From: Parasediminibacterium sp051861445
GTDB taxonomy: Bacteria > Bacteroidota > Bacteroidia > Chitinophagales > Chitinophagaceae
Length of the DNA: 64,000 bases
Direction of reading: 5' to 3'
Assembly: GCA_051861445.1 (NCBI GenBank)
Contig: JBHYCS010000007.1
Span: 115,217 to 179,216 of the forward strand
Below, piece by piece: positions 52,501 to 61,891 of this stretch; position 1 is the first letter of the stretch; each line of letters opens with the position of its first letter. The position numbers and the translations under genes are program-made. Below the pieces are notes generated by a model, which ran no database searches, was not told where the DNA came from, and worked only from the letters and a program-made list of their open reading frames with translations.

Positions 52501-55500
52501 AATTCCATTGATAGGTAAAGAAACCTAAATAGGGTGTGGTGTTTTGAAAACCAACGTTTAATGGTCCACAGCCTGAACTATCGCTTACGGTAAAGTTGGT
52601 TAATACAGGTGGTATTGTAAAGAACTGCTTACTTAAACTATCATTCTTACAACCGTATAAACTAACTGCAACCATTTTAATGGTTACACTATCTGCAGCA
52701 TTATTTAATGTATAACCAGGATTTTGAGTTGCACTATTTCCATAGAAAATATTGTTGGCATACCAACTATAACTTCCATTTTGTAATGGTAATACAACTG
52801 GACTAACAACTGTATTGTTAATATTAAAAGGAGCACAAGCTGTATCTTTTGTAACTGTCCAATTTGCTTTTGCATCTGGACGAACAATCACTTCAAAAGG
52901 AGCACTAAATATACCCTGATTACCACTACACAATGCACTAGTTACCAAACGGCGATATTGTGATGTAGCAGTTAATACAGGCACAGTATAATCTTTCTGT
53001 GTTGCACCTGAAATATTTGTCCAAATACTGCCTTGTAAAGTTTGCCACTGATAAAAATAATTGCCATCTGCACCTGTTGGTAGACTTCCTGTTAATAAGC
53101 CAGAACTAGTATTGATACATGTTTCAGCATTGCCAGTCACCGTATTATTACCCAATGGTGGTTGCACATAAATTGTTTTTTCTAAACTTACATTCGTACA
53201 TGGCATTGCAGTTACCAATCTTCTAATTTTTACAGTTGTGTCTGCTGTAAAAGTGTAACTCATATTGGTTGCTCCATTAATGTTTTTCCAAGTACTTCCT
53301 TGTAGTATTTGCCATTGATAGATGTAAGGAATGTTTCCGCCAATAGGAGGATTACCTGTAACATTCACCACCACACTATTACAAACCGTAATAGTAGATG
53401 TATCGATTGTATTGGTGAGTGGTAAATAATTTTTAATCTCTATTTCATCGCTACTATTGGTACAAATTCCATTACTCAACGTCCATACCAAACGGTAATT
53501 GGTATTCGGTATCATATTGCTAACAACTGTATTGGCTGTATTTGGTGTTACAATTGTAGCTGTTGCACTACCTGAAGCAAAACTCCAAACCCCTGTTTCT
53601 ATGCTACTTGGTACATTGGCATTTAATTGAATAGTTGAATCTCCACACAATTCTATATCTAATCCTGCATTTGCATTTGTAACAGGTGGAAACACTGTAA
53701 TTTTTGTAGCATTACTAAACACAGTATCACAAACGCCACTTTTTACTGCAGCCCTAAACCAAGTAGTTACGGTAAGATTATTGTATGTATAATTTTGAAC
53801 TGCACTATTCGAAATATTTGTAAAATTGATGCCATCAGTAGAAGATTGCCAAGTAGGGGTGCCAATATTTCCTGCTAAGAATATAGAGCCTGAATTAGCA
53901 CCTTGACAAACGGTATCAACGCCAGTAGTTACACCGGGTAATGATGGCGGAGCCACATTAATTGTTAGTTCCTTAAAAGCTGTATCACTACTACACTTCA
54001 ATTGATTGGTTGAAATAACCACTAAACGTACACTAAATGTATCTTGAACATTGTTAAATGTAATGCTTGGGTTGGTTACCAAGGTGTCTTGCCAAGTAGT
54101 AGCATAATAAGGTCGTTTAAACTGCCAATATTTTATAGCACCAACAATTGCATTGTTGGGTACTGAAATGGTAACAGGATTTCCTGCACAAACATTAGTG
54201 GCAGTAGCCGTGAATGCTTGTTTAATTTGAGGTTGATCTACAATAGATAAATATACTGTGTCTTTGGTAGAAGCACAGTTCACATCGTTGGTAATTGCCC
54301 ATTGCAATTGATACAATCCACTTTTGTCATAAGTAATGGTTGTATTAGCAGCAGCATCATTGGCAAAACTTGCAGTGCTGCCTGCAGGTTTACTAATGAT
54401 TGTCCATTTACCCGTTTCGTATGGTCTAGTAGCATTTAAGTTAGCCGCAATATTTTGTGTTTCATTTGCAGGTGGATTAAAATTACAAACAAACACAGTA
54501 TCTGCACCACTAATAACAGCTTGGGTTAATAATGGACGAACAATTGCATCTTTTGTAATTGCAGCAGCAGAACAACTTCCTGTAACAGAAGTAATGGTTA
54601 AGCTATAAGTTCCTGATGCCAATTCACTTGCATTTAAAATAGTTGGATTTTGAACGGAACTAGTAAAATTATTTGGTCCTGTCCAAGCATATTGTAATGC
54701 ACTAGGGAAATTTGTGGTTGAAGTAAGATTCAAATTACTACCAAAACACAAAGGAGCATTGGTAGTAATGGTTGGAGTAGTTGGTGTAGAATCTACCCTT
54801 ACTACAAATGTTGCTACAGGCGATACACAATTGTTGCGTGTTGCCGTAACTAAATAAGCACCACTTGCTGCTGTTGTTACATTGCTAATAGATGGTTGGG
54901 CTACTGTTGATGTAAAATTGTTGGGCCCTTTCCAATTAAAACTAACACCATCTGTTGCACTCGTTGCAGATAACGATAAAGTGTTGCCACTACAGATAGA
55001 ATCAACTGCTGCAATATTTGGTGTAGCAGGTGGATTAGGATCGGAAAGAATAATATTGCCACTCAATACATTCGACGGACAACCATCTAGCACAACACTA
55101 AAATCGGTATATGTTCCTGCAAATAAGTTGGATAGTGTAATTACGCCATTACTTGCAATTGACGAAGGAACAGAAACTAGATTATTATCTTTTTTATAAT
55201 TCACTGAATAATTGCCATTACCCAATTCTTTTACATAAATCCGAATGCTACCATTTGCAGTTGCACAAGTGGTTGGGTTCGATTTATTTGCCGAATCAAT
55301 TATGGGTGTAGTTTTTACAATCACCTCAATTTTAGCTCTTGCACCTTCGCAAAAGCTAATAGGTGTTGTTTGGCTAACATAATAATTGGTTGAACCTGCA
55401 TTGGTGGTTGTTGGAGTTGGTGCTGTAGAACTTGCAGTACCACTTGTTGCTACAGTGTACCAATTTAAAGTATTATTACCTGTAGCAGTTGCTGTTAGTG

Positions 55501-58500
55501 CAGTTGCTGTATTTCCTATACAATAATTAATAGGTGTGGTAACAGTTGGTGCACTAGGCGTTGCATTAATGGTTACATCAATTTTCGTTCTACCACTTTC
55601 ACAACCTAAACTCGTTATTTGGCTTACATAGTAGCTAGTTGTACCTACACTTGTAGTAGAAGGTGTAGGTGCATTAGCATCACCTGTTCCACCTGTAGGA
55701 GTAGTGTACCAATTTAGCGTATTCCCAGTTAATGCCGTTGCCGTTAAAGCGGTAGCAGTTGCATTTTGGCAATACACTATAGATGTTGTTGCTACCGGAT
55801 TGGCAGGTGTTTCATTAACAATAACCCTAATTGTATCTCTTTGTCCTTCACAACTTGCTGATGTAATTTGACTTACATAATATTCAGTGGTGCCAATAGT
55901 AGAAGTACTAGGAATAGGAGCGGTTATACTTGCAGTACCCCCTGTAGCAACTGTATACCATTTTAGGGAATTACCAGTTGATGCCGTTGCTGTTAATGCT
56001 GTTGCTGTTGTACCTTGACAATACGTAACAGGTGTGGTAATAGTAGGTTTGGCAGGTGTGGTATTTGTTGTTACCACTATTGCAGCTCTTTCACTTTCAC
56101 AACCAGTTGCAGTAGTTAGTTGACTTACATAAAATGTTTCCGTACCTGCAATGTCTGTGCTTGGTGTAGGTGCAGTAGTATTTACAGTGCCACCTGTTGC
56201 ATTTGTACCCCACCATTGTAGTGTATTACCAGTTAATGCAGTAGCACTTAAGGCAGTAGCTGTTACGTTTTGACAATAGGTTACAGGAGTTGCAACTGTT
56301 GGTTTTGCAGGCGTTTGATTTACAACTACAGTTGTAGTACCTGCATTCGAATTACAACCAGAAACATTGGCTGTTACCGTAAATTGTCCATTATTTGCCG
56401 TAGTTGTATTGTTTATTGTGATAGAACCTGTAGTAGTGGTTTGTGCAGCAAAACCTTGCCCTGTCCAAGTATAGGTTGCACCACTTATAGGTGAACTTAC
56501 AGATAACGTTAACGATTTACCACTACAAACAGGACCACTATTTGTAGCTACAGGAGTAGCAGGTGGTGTAGGGTCTTTTAATTCTAAAGAAGTAATAATG
56601 TTAGAGGTACAACTTAAAGAAGTTACACGAATATTTGTGTATACACCTGCAACTAAGTTTAAAACTTCATATTGTGTCCCATTTGCTGTAATGTTTGTGT
56701 TTACAAGTGTACCTGTAGCATTGTTATAACTTACTGTGTAAACTACTCCATTTGTCAATCCACTAATGGTAATTGAACCTGTTGGAGAACCACAAGTAGT
56801 GGGGTCTTTAGAACTTGTTGTAATTGATGGAATTGGATGAATGGTTACGACCAAATTAAATGCAGAACCAACACAACCACCATCTGTGCCTGATGTTGGC
56901 GTTATTGTATAAGTAGCTGTTTTGGATGTATTAGTTGAATTGGATAGTGTTCCACTAATTATAGTTTGACTATTACCGGCTGCTCCTCCTGTAAAGTCAC
57001 TTCCCGTAGGTGCAGCCCATGTGTAGGTTGTTCCTGTTGGTATAATAACATTTGGTTCACTATTACTTAGTGGAAGTGTAAATGAATTTCCACTACATAT
57101 TTCTCTTGTTTGTGCTATAACTTTTGGAGTAGGATTTACTGTTACTGTTACGGTAAAAGAAGCTCCATCACAACTGCCAATACTAGGAATTACGTTATAA
57201 GTAACTGTTTTTGGTGTATTGGTATTATTGGTTAATGTTTGGCTAATTGAATTTGCTCCTATTGTTTGTGCTGAACCTCCAGTAACTCCTGTTGGCATTG
57301 ATGGAGCTGCCCATTTATAAGTAGTTCCTGTGGGTACAATTGTTGCTGCATCAGGGGCTCCATCTACAGGTGAAACTGTAAATGCATTTCCACTACATAT
57401 TGTTCTTGTAATATTTCCAATTATAGGTTTTGGGTTTACAGTAATTTCAACAATGAATGGATCACCAACACAATTACCAGCAATTCCAGATGTAGGTGTT
57501 ACGGTATAGGTAGCTGTTTGAGTAGTATTGGTTGTATTATTCAATGTTCCACTTACAGTAGTTGCATTCGTGCCACTTATTCCTCCTGTTATTCCACTTG
57601 TTACAGTTGGAGCACTCCAAGTATATGTTGTATTTGCAGGTAAAATTGTTCCACTTCCATTGGTAATATTTAAGCTAAATGGCTCTCCACTGCAAATCGC
57701 TCTTGTTTGTTTAGGTATGGAAGGTTTTGGGTTAATGGTTACAATTGTATTAAAATTTGACCCTTCACAACTTCCTCCTGCACCTGAAATTGGTTTGATA
57801 GAATAGGTAGCTGTTTGTACAGTATTGGTAGAGTTGGTAAGTGTACCAGTAATTGTAGTGGGAGAGCCAGAGGATGCTGCACCACCTGTAAAGCCAGAGC
57901 CGCTTGGTGCAGTCCATGTATAAGTGGTTCCTGTTGGAACTAAGGTTGTTGTTGGTGTTATTGTAAATGTATTGCCACTACAAATAGTAATAGATTGTTG
58001 TGCAATATTTGGTTTTGGATTTACAGTAACTGTAATGTCAAATGTGCCGCTTCCACAACCTCCAGATGATGGTGTTACCGTAAACACTGCATCTAACGCC
58101 CCCGTTGTATTGTTGGTAAGTGTTGCATTGATAGATGATTGAGCATTCCCTGTATTACCAGCTGTTACTGCTAAACCTGTAGGTAGTGTAGGTGCACCCC
58201 ATGTATATGTTGTGCTAGCAGGTACACCAGTTGGTGTAATTGAAAAAGCATTGCCACTACAAATTGCTGTTGTTTGATTTGAAATACCAGCTTGTGGATT
58301 TACTGTTACTGTAATGGTAAATGTATTGCCAACACAATTACCCGATGTGCCTGATGTAGGTGTAACGGTATACGTTAATGTTGCACTTGCATTTGTAGTA
58401 TTGGTTAATGATTGGCTAATAGAACTTACGCCTGTTGCTTGTGCAGCACCTCCTGTAATTGCTCCAACAGGATTACTTATGGGATTACCCCAAGTATAGG

Positions 58501-60958
58501 TTGTGCCTGTAGGAACGATATTAGTAACGTCATTTGATGGGGTAATTGTAAAACTACCATTGGAGCAAATAGTTTGTGTTCTATTAGCTATCTGTGGTTT
58601 AGGATTAATAGTTATATTAAACGAATCTTTTTTACTACAACTACCATTGATTGCTGTAACAATTACTTTAGCAATAATGGGTGTATTGGTATTGTTGATT
58701 GTTGTAAATGCACCAAGCGTACCTGAGCCACTTTGTGCATTGCTGGTGATGCCAATACCTGTTTTATCAATTGTCCATATTGTAGAGCCATTACTCGTAA
58801 AATTAAAACTACCTGTGTTAGTGCCTGCACATACTTCTCTATTTGAAGGAATGGTAAGGGTAGGTAGATTATTAACTGTAATTATTTTATCACTGGTAGT
58901 TGTGCCACAACTATTTGTTACTGCAATACTAATGGTGTTTGTACCGCTATTATTAAAAGTAATACTGCCTGGGTTAGCGGTATTTGCACTCGTTGGTACT
59001 GCATTAGGAAACGACCAACTATAAGTAGCATTAGTGGTATTGCAACTAGCTGTAACAGAAGGACGAAGTGTGTCACCCACACAAATACTTTGCTTGCTGA
59101 GGTTTAAGGTTACAGTTGGCTTATCTCTTACAACGATTGTTCTTTTAAATACTGTAGATGTACAGCTAGTACCGCTAATGGCTACTCTTAAACTAACCTC
59201 ATAAATTCCTGGTCTAGAAAAATTTAAAATTGGATTTGCTGAACTAGCAGAAGTGCCACTAACAAAAGTAGGTGCAACTGCGGTACTACAGCCTGTGGTA
59301 GAAGTTTGTGTAATAGACCATGTATATAGATTATTACCACATGTTGGAGTATTTGCGGTACTCGTAAATGCTAAATTTTCACCTGCACAAAGTGTATCTT
59401 TTGGTGTTGTGAAAGATGCGGTTGGTACTGCATTTACACAAATGGTTTTAGTAATGGTATCATTTCCACAATCGGAACGCATTATCATGCTCACTTTATA
59501 AGTTCCTATGTTTGTAAAATTCAATGTAACCTTCGTTGAACCCCAATTATTGGGGTTATTATTTGGATTAGAACTACCAAGAGTGCCACTTATAATACTA
59601 TAACCTATGTTTGGTGACACAGTCCAATTCTTCCTTGTAGTGGAGTCGCAAATACCGTCATTGCTTACTTTAATACTACTTAGAGATGTATTTGTAAGGG
59701 TTATATCACTGTTAATACATATTATTGAGTCTGTTAAGTCGAATCTAGCTGTAGGTTTTTTATTTGTTGAAATAGGTTCTATTCTAGTTATGGATGTGCC
59801 GCATTGATTACTTGCTGTAATTTTTATAAAGTATGATGAAGGCACGGAACCTCCCAATGCACCACAGGAAGATGATTCAAATGTGTGGGAATAAAAAGAT
59901 GGTAAATTGTTTAACAAGGTATCATCTTTCGTTCCATCGTTTTTATTAAAAACATATATCGTCCCTATCGGATTATTATTTGTTGTGGAAGGTACTTGGA
60001 ATGTAAATGGTGCACATTTATCAACTGATGCACCAGGATTTGTAAATGGTACAGAAGGGTTGTTGCCGTTATAAACAGAATATGTTTTAGTAGCAACGCA
60101 GCCGTTGGTACCTGTTACTTTTAAAACTAAAGGAAAATATCCTTGAGTTTGATAAACATGAGAAAGTGTATTGGTGAAACTTGTCGAAGAAAAATTTGAA
60201 CTTCCGTCACCCCAATTTATTTCATAAGTAGCGTTTGTTGTTTTAGTTGTTGAGGTGTTATCGATTTCCAAACTAAACGAACCTCCATTACCACTACAAT
60301 TAGTAAAAGGTTTAGAACTAGAATAATCCATAATTGAAGGATCTGGGGTAATAGAAGTTGTCAAACTTCCACTTGTCTGTGCTGCACTTCCACATAAATC
60401 ATTTCCAGAGGTAGTAATCTGATAATTAAATGTACCATTTTGTGTGGGTGTGCCAGAAATAGTAAATTCTCCATTATTAAAACTGCCACTTACACCATTT
60501 GGTAATCCACTTACAGTTGCATTGGTTGCTCCAATAATTTGAAATTTAATAGGTGTAATAGCAGTAAATTGACACATGGTTTGGTTTACACTACCACTAC
60601 TATTTATCCAATTAATTGCTTGATTTGGCTTGATAACTATTTTTATACCATTTGATGTTGCTTCTTTACAAGGGTCAGATGTATTGGTTTGTTTACAAGT
60701 AACAATATCGCCATTTTTGAAATTGTTAAATGAAAATTGTTGTCCATTTTGTCCACCAATAAGACTATCATTTACATACCATTGATAAGTTGGGCTTGTA
60801 CAGTTGGTAACTGTAGCAGTAAAACTTACCGATACAGAATTTCCGCAAATACTGTCCTTACTGCCACTTTGTAGGGCTATTGTAATGGTAGTTTGTGAAT
60901 AGATTTTGTTTACTCCAAACAAAACCGTTAATAATAAAACCAATAAAATATTCTTCAT
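49589..60958 (-). CDS. giant T9SS type-B surface protein with PKD and Ig-like repeats
   Basis: 3789 residues. A signal peptide (MKNILLVLLLTVLFGVNKIYS) is followed by a PKD-like region (INWGDGSS), then six repeats of about 95-100 residues (NPKP...ICSGN...PTGTTYTW), four repeats of about 83 residues (TPAKPTV...YCQ...YYVSQ), more Ig-like modules, and near the C-terminus several PKD domains (FIWDFGDGT, FQWNFGDGN, WRWSFGDGT). It ends in a gliding-motility-associated C-terminal domain (FIPNTFTPDNDGINDIF, FNRWGQVVFE, WDGKIKG, YKGNVSIIK), the type-B sorting signal. Thr, Asn and Ser dominate. Probably an adhesin or motility protein; ligand unknown. Co-transcribed with porP. Confidence 0.93.
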   Translation of the reverse strand: MKNILLVLLLTVLFGVNKIYSQTTITIALQSGSKDSICGNSVSVSFTATVTNCTSPTYQWYVNDSLIGGQNGQQFSFNNFKNGDIVTCKQTNTSDPCKEATSNGIKIVIKPNQAINWINSSGSVNQTMCQFTAITPIKFQIIGATNATVSGLPNGVSGSFNNGEFTISGTPTQNGTFNYQITTSGNDLCGSAAQTSGSLTTSITPDPSIMDYSSSKPFTNCSGNGGSFSLEIDNTSTTKTTNATYEINWGDGSSNFSSTSFTNTLSHVYQTQGYFPLVLKVTGTNGCVATKTYSVYNGNNPSVPFTNPGASVDKCAPFTFQVPSTTNNNPIGTIYVFNKNDGTKDDTLLNNLPSFYSHTFESSSCGALGGSVPSSYFIKITASNQCGTSITRIEPISTNKKPTARFDLTDSIICINSDITLTNTSLSSIKVSNDGICDSTTRKNWTVSPNIGYSIISGTLGSSNPNNNPNNWGSTKVTLNFTNIGTYKVSMIMRSDCGNDTITKTICVNAVPTASFTTPKDTLCAGENLAFTSTANTPTCGNNLYTWSITQTSTTGCSTAVAPTFVSGTSASSANPILNFSRPGIYEVSLRVAISGTSCTSTVFKRTIVVRDKPTVTLNLSKQSICVGDTLRPSVTASCNTTNATYSWSFPNAVPTSANTANPGSITFNNSGTNTISIAVTNSCGTTTSDKIITVNNLPTLTIPSNREVCAGTNTGSFNFTSNGSTIWTIDKTGIGITSNAQSGSGTLGAFTTINNTNTPIIAKVIVTAINGSCSKKDSFNITINPKPQIANRTQTICSNGSFTITPSNDVTNIVPTGTTYTWGNPISNPVGAITGGAAQATGVSSISQSLTNTTNASATLTYTVTPTSGTSGNCVGNTFTITVTVNPQAGISNQTTAICSGNAFSITPTGVPASTTYTWGAPTLPTGLAVTAGNTGNAQSSINATLTNNTTGALDAVFTVTPSSGGCGSGTFDITVTVNPKPNIAQQSITICSGNTFTITPTTTLVPTGTTYTWTAPSGSGFTGGAASSGSPTTITGTLTNSTNTVQTATYSIKPISGAGGSCEGSNFNTIVTINPKPSIPKQTRAICSGEPFSLNITNGSGTILPANTTYTWSAPTVTSGITGGISGTNATTVSGTLNNTTNTTQTATYTVTPTSGIAGNCVGDPFIVEITVNPKPIIGNITRTICSGNAFTVSPVDGAPDAATIVPTGTTYKWAAPSMPTGVTGGSAQTIGANSISQTLTNNTNTPKTVTYNVIPSIGSCDGASFTVTVTVNPTPKVIAQTREICSGNSFTLPLSNSEPNVIIPTGTTYTWAAPTGSDFTGGAAGNSQTIISGTLSNSTNTSKTATYTITPTSGTDGGCVGSAFNLVVTIHPIPSITTSSKDPTTCGSPTGSITISGLTNGVVYTVSYNNATGTLVNTNITANGTQYEVLNLVAGVYTNIRVTSLSCTSNIITSLELKDPTPPATPVATNSGPVCSGKSLTLSVSSPISGATYTWTGQGFAAQTTTTGSITINNTTTANNGQFTVTANVSGCNSNAGTTTVVVNQTPAKPTVATPVTYCQNVTATALSATALTGNTLQWWGTNATGGTVNTTAPTPSTDIAGTETFYVSQLTTATGCESERAAIVVTTNTTPAKPTITTPVTYCQGTTATALTATASTGNSLKWYTVATGGTASITAPIPSTSTIGTTEYYVSQITSASCEGQRDTIRVIVNETPANPVATTSIVYCQNATATALTATALTGNTLNWYTTPTGGTGDANAPTPSTTSVGTTSYYVSQITSLGCESGRTKIDVTINATPSAPTVTTPINYCIGNTATALTATATGNNTLNWYTVATSGTASSTAPTPTTTNAGSTNYYVSQTTPISFCEGARAKIEVIVKTTPIIDSANKSNPTTCATANGSIRIYVKELGNGNYSVNYKKDNNLVSVPSSIASNGVITLSNLFAGTYTDFSVVLDGCPSNVLSGNIILSDPNPPATPNIAAVDSICSGNTLSLSATSATDGVSFNWKGPNNFTSTVAQPSISNVTTAASGAYLVTATRNNCVSPVATFVVRVDSTPTTPTITTNAPLCFGSNLNLTSTTNFPSALQYAWTGPNNFTSSVQNPTILNASELASGTYSLTITSVTGSCSAAAITKDAIVRPLLTQAVISGADTVFVCNFNPPANETQNIAANLNATRPYETGKWTIISKPAGSTASFANDAAANTTITYDKSGLYQLQWAITNDVNCASTKDTVYLSIVDQPQIKQAFTATATNVCAGNPVTISVPNNAIVGAIKYWQFKRPYYATTWQDTLVTNPSITFNNVQDTFSVRLVVISTNQLKCSSDTAFKELTINVAPPSLPGVTTGVDTVCQGANSGSIFLAGNIGTPTWQSSTDGINFTNISNSAVQNYTYNNLTVTTWFRAAVKSGVCDTVFSNATKITVFPPVTNANAGLDIELCGDSTIQLNANVPSSIETGVWSFASGSATATIVTPNTANTVVSNMIPNTNYRLVWTLSNGICTNSSDEIEIKNYLPLTNTIDTSTITVCNSVVVNVTGNPPIGGNIPYIYQWQILQGSTWKNINGATNMSYTFTADTTVKIRRLVTAMPCTNVSLEKTIYVQPPLGNNTVTGNAETCINTSSGLLTGSLPTGADGNYFYQWQTLQGSIWTNISGATQKDYTVPVLTATSQYRRLVTSALCSGNQGIFSAPFEVIVRPDAKANWTVTKDTACAPFNINNTVVSPVVLPLQNGSYSWYANNIFYGNSATQNPGYTLNNAADSVTIKMVAVSLYGCKNDSLSKQFFTIPPVLTNFTVSDSSGCGPLNVGFQNTTPYLGFFTYQWNFGNNQFSNLQQPNNVVFATNPNFGDTTYIVSLTAKSECETVVKTKTVTVSSKPKSIFTPDKTIGCSPLTVNFTNISKGVGTSFIWDFGDGTQQAIGTKQSVNHIFKTGIQDTFRVQLISINQCGNDTAYYDIVVAPSSLKLDFAVNGTEKQGCNPHAVKFINASTGVSSFQWNFGDGNTLNTTKNIDTINHRFLQSGTFTVTVFATNGCTDTTATEVIQVFDAPRANFTATPLQACIGDTIRFTNQSDAVTSLLWNFKDSYTSSNTNPVHAFLNAGIYNVQLTAIRQYNSGLVCTDSIVRPISIVAKLPGLFTVTDSISNCVPFTATFTNQSLPSSLTTWNFAPGINDTGNVVTRIFTQVGTYNVTMSAKHPTGCTYEYAKNIVVRGPSGSITYDNGFICGNTPVRLEATVQNTDSIRWNLGDGTFITTNTPVIYHVYKQSGLYVPTATLLTNSLNSCSVLIKGVDTIRIDYLKAGFRHASLLTCGNTRVQFTDTSRKYLPIVSWRWSFGDGTFSTLQNPIKNYTASNNWQIQLIVTGASGCSDTITRNIFIKVNTTPSANINAAATACTNRPVQFDAQYVSADTVSIINWSFTNGVVLTGSPVTNFYLNTGTYTATLIVGTLYGCQDTVTKTITINQSPTITASADATICKGQSKQLTATGTTAYSWFPLDGSLSCTTCTNPIAKPLTTTQYIVTGTNNFGCTAIDTVVIKVAQPITVTVSPNDTICIGQTAALSVSGATTYVWSPANTLSNTTSQFTVATPTSTTRYRVIGFDSDNCFQDTGYVTVAVGEYPVIQLENDKTLATGTLLPLNYTATNGPLTSWRWTPSINISCDDCALPIATVKNDICYTLTGTNVYKCASKDTICIKVFCENTQVFIPNTFTPDNDGINDIFMVRGTGIKSIKSFRVFNRWGQVVFERGNILPNNSSQGWDGKIKGIVASPDVYIYTCEVVCENNVTYTYKGNVSIIK
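55313..56313 (-). repeat. four tandem 83-residue coding repeats in the giant gene
   Basis: About 250 bp per unit. Each begins TPAKP-like, has a YC(Q/I) motif with TATALTATA, a (L/Q)(W/Y) strand, TGGT, APTPST, YYVSQ and a closing CE(S/G)xR. Units are much closer to each other than to the rest of the protein, pointing to recent duplication or gene conversion. Confidence 0.85.
56840..58606 (-). repeat. six tandem 95-100-residue coding repeats in the giant gene
   Basis: About 295 bp per unit; each starts NPKP(or NPQA/NPTP), then ICSGN, PTGTTYTW, GG, LTN(T/S)TN and (C)xGxxFxVTVTV. PKD-like Ig fold pattern. Unit boundaries are regular enough for unequal crossing-over. Confidence 0.85.
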
Positions 60959-61345
60959 GCAGTAGTTGGTATAAAATATCTTGAATAGTAAAATATTTAT
61001 TGAATTGCTATCTACTGCCTCTTTTCAGAAAATAAAATGCGGTTGTTGTTGTAGCAGGGTTCATTAAATATTAAGCAAGTATAATGTATATTCTTCAAAA
61101 TATAGTATTTATCTTCTATGTTTTCGTTTAAATTGTTTCGCTGGTTTTGGTATCTATGCATCATCAATTGGTAGGGTGTATGTATTTGTTTACAATTAAA
61201 CACATTATTGAAGACTATTCTCAATAGCATCGTTCAGGGCTTTGTGTAGATGTGATAGTAGAATTCCGTCTGCACATAAAGTTAAGCCACACTTGCAAAA
61301 AACCGCTTGTTGGGCATTTGTGCTTCTTCTCTTACTTTTGCAAAG
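60959..61345. other. 387-bp spacer upstream of the giant gene and the small antitoxin-like gene
   Basis: No convincing gene. A 72-codon minus-strand frame (61012-61230) lacks family features and a promoter. A perfect 6-bp inverted repeat TGTTTA-CAAT-TAAACA and the promoter box of the next gene (61333-61340) are the only structured elements seen; no promoter could be assigned to the giant gene. Confidence 0.5.
61310..61340 (+). promoter_or_regulatory. promoter 5 nt before the antitoxin-like ATG
   Basis: TTG (61310-61312), 20-nt spacer, then TACTTTTG (61333-61340), a full -7 match. Only CAAAG separates the box from ATG 61346, so the predicted transcript would be leaderless or nearly so. Confidence 0.55.
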
Positions 61346-61543
61346 ATGACTTTTTACGAAAAATATACTCAACTGAAAGACAAGCAGTTTTTAGAGCAGC
61401 TAATTACCAATACTGTTTACGCTACAATGTGTCTTGAAAACCAAGAGGTCTCTAAATCAAAGGTTAACGAAATTGTTTTGTCACAAATTGCTGAAATCAA
61501 CTTAAAAAACTTGCAATTCTTGTCTAATAAGACTACTCAATAA
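61346..61543 (+). CDS. probable VbhA-like (class I Fic) antitoxin
   Basis: 65 residues, all helical by composition. Residues 26-32 read ATMCLEN, which fits the inhibitory motif [S/T]xxxE[G/N] (T27, E31, N32) of Fic-inhibiting helices. The setting of the motif (small residue before it, hydrophobic-Glu-Asn at the end, then EVSKSKVNEIV) and the total length resemble VbhA-type antitoxins, which block ATP binding of a Fic toxin by its glutamate. Start taken at ATG 61346; the frame is open 13 codons further upstream, but the promoter box lies there. Its last 42 bp overlap, antisense, the end of a truncated fic gene. The call rests on one short motif plus context. Confidence 0.55.
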   Translation: MTFYEKYTQLKDKQFLEQLITNTVYATMCLENQEVSKSKVNEIVLSQIAEINLKNLQFLSNKTTQ

Positions 61544-61765
61544 TTCAAAATTTCCTTCGTCTGCTTGTTGCATTGAAGCAATGTATTCTTTTCTACTTTC
61601 ACCTTGTCTGCTATAAAGTTCTAGTGGTTTATAACCAAGTTTCATAGCAACTAAATTCATTAATAGTCTACCCGTTCGTCCGTTTCCATTATTGAACGGA
61701 TGGATTCGAAAAAATTCATAGTGACAATACACAAGTGTTTCAATTACTAAAAAAGCCATATTCAT
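61502..61765 (-). pseudogene. C-terminal remnant of a Fic-family AMP-transferase
   Basis: 87 codons from the first ATG. It carries the complete Fic motif IHPFNNGNGRTGRLLMN (catalytic H22) and a normal C-terminal part (GYKPLEL, ESRKEYIASMQQADEGN). The frame is open only about 15 codons further up, to a stop near 61810, so the helices and the substrate-binding flap that precede the motif in working Fic domains (usually 100 or more residues) are missing. The upstream DNA is the leader of the HU-HIG gene. It is therefore read as a truncated gene. It converges on, and overlaps, the antitoxin-like gene instead of following it as class I fic genes usually do. Confidence 0.8.
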
Positions 61766-61891
61766 TTGTTCAATGCTGCAAACATTAAAAAAATAGTTAA
61801 ATAAATCTTAATTCGTTTTTTGAATGCAAATATTATTGCATGTGATTTTAACTTTAGAAAAATTATTTATTTAATCAAAACCACAACAATT

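Noticed and set aside
51513..60000. Many long open frames on the plus strand opposite the giant gene
   Set aside because: They follow the codon pattern of the repeat-rich minus-strand gene, are Val/Leu-rich mirror products of Thr/Asn codons, and lack starts with promoters or family motifs.
61012..61230. 72-codon minus-strand frame in the spacer upstream of the giant gene
   Set aside because: Low-complexity N/Y/K/I composition typical of AT-rich non-coding DNA, no promoter, no recognisable family or signal.
61260..61320. GTTGGGC near 61309 with AAGTTAAGCC upstream, suggestive of an integron attC site before a cassette-like small gene
   Set aside because: No complementary RYYYAAC partner at the right distance, no foldable stem and no second site after the gene.
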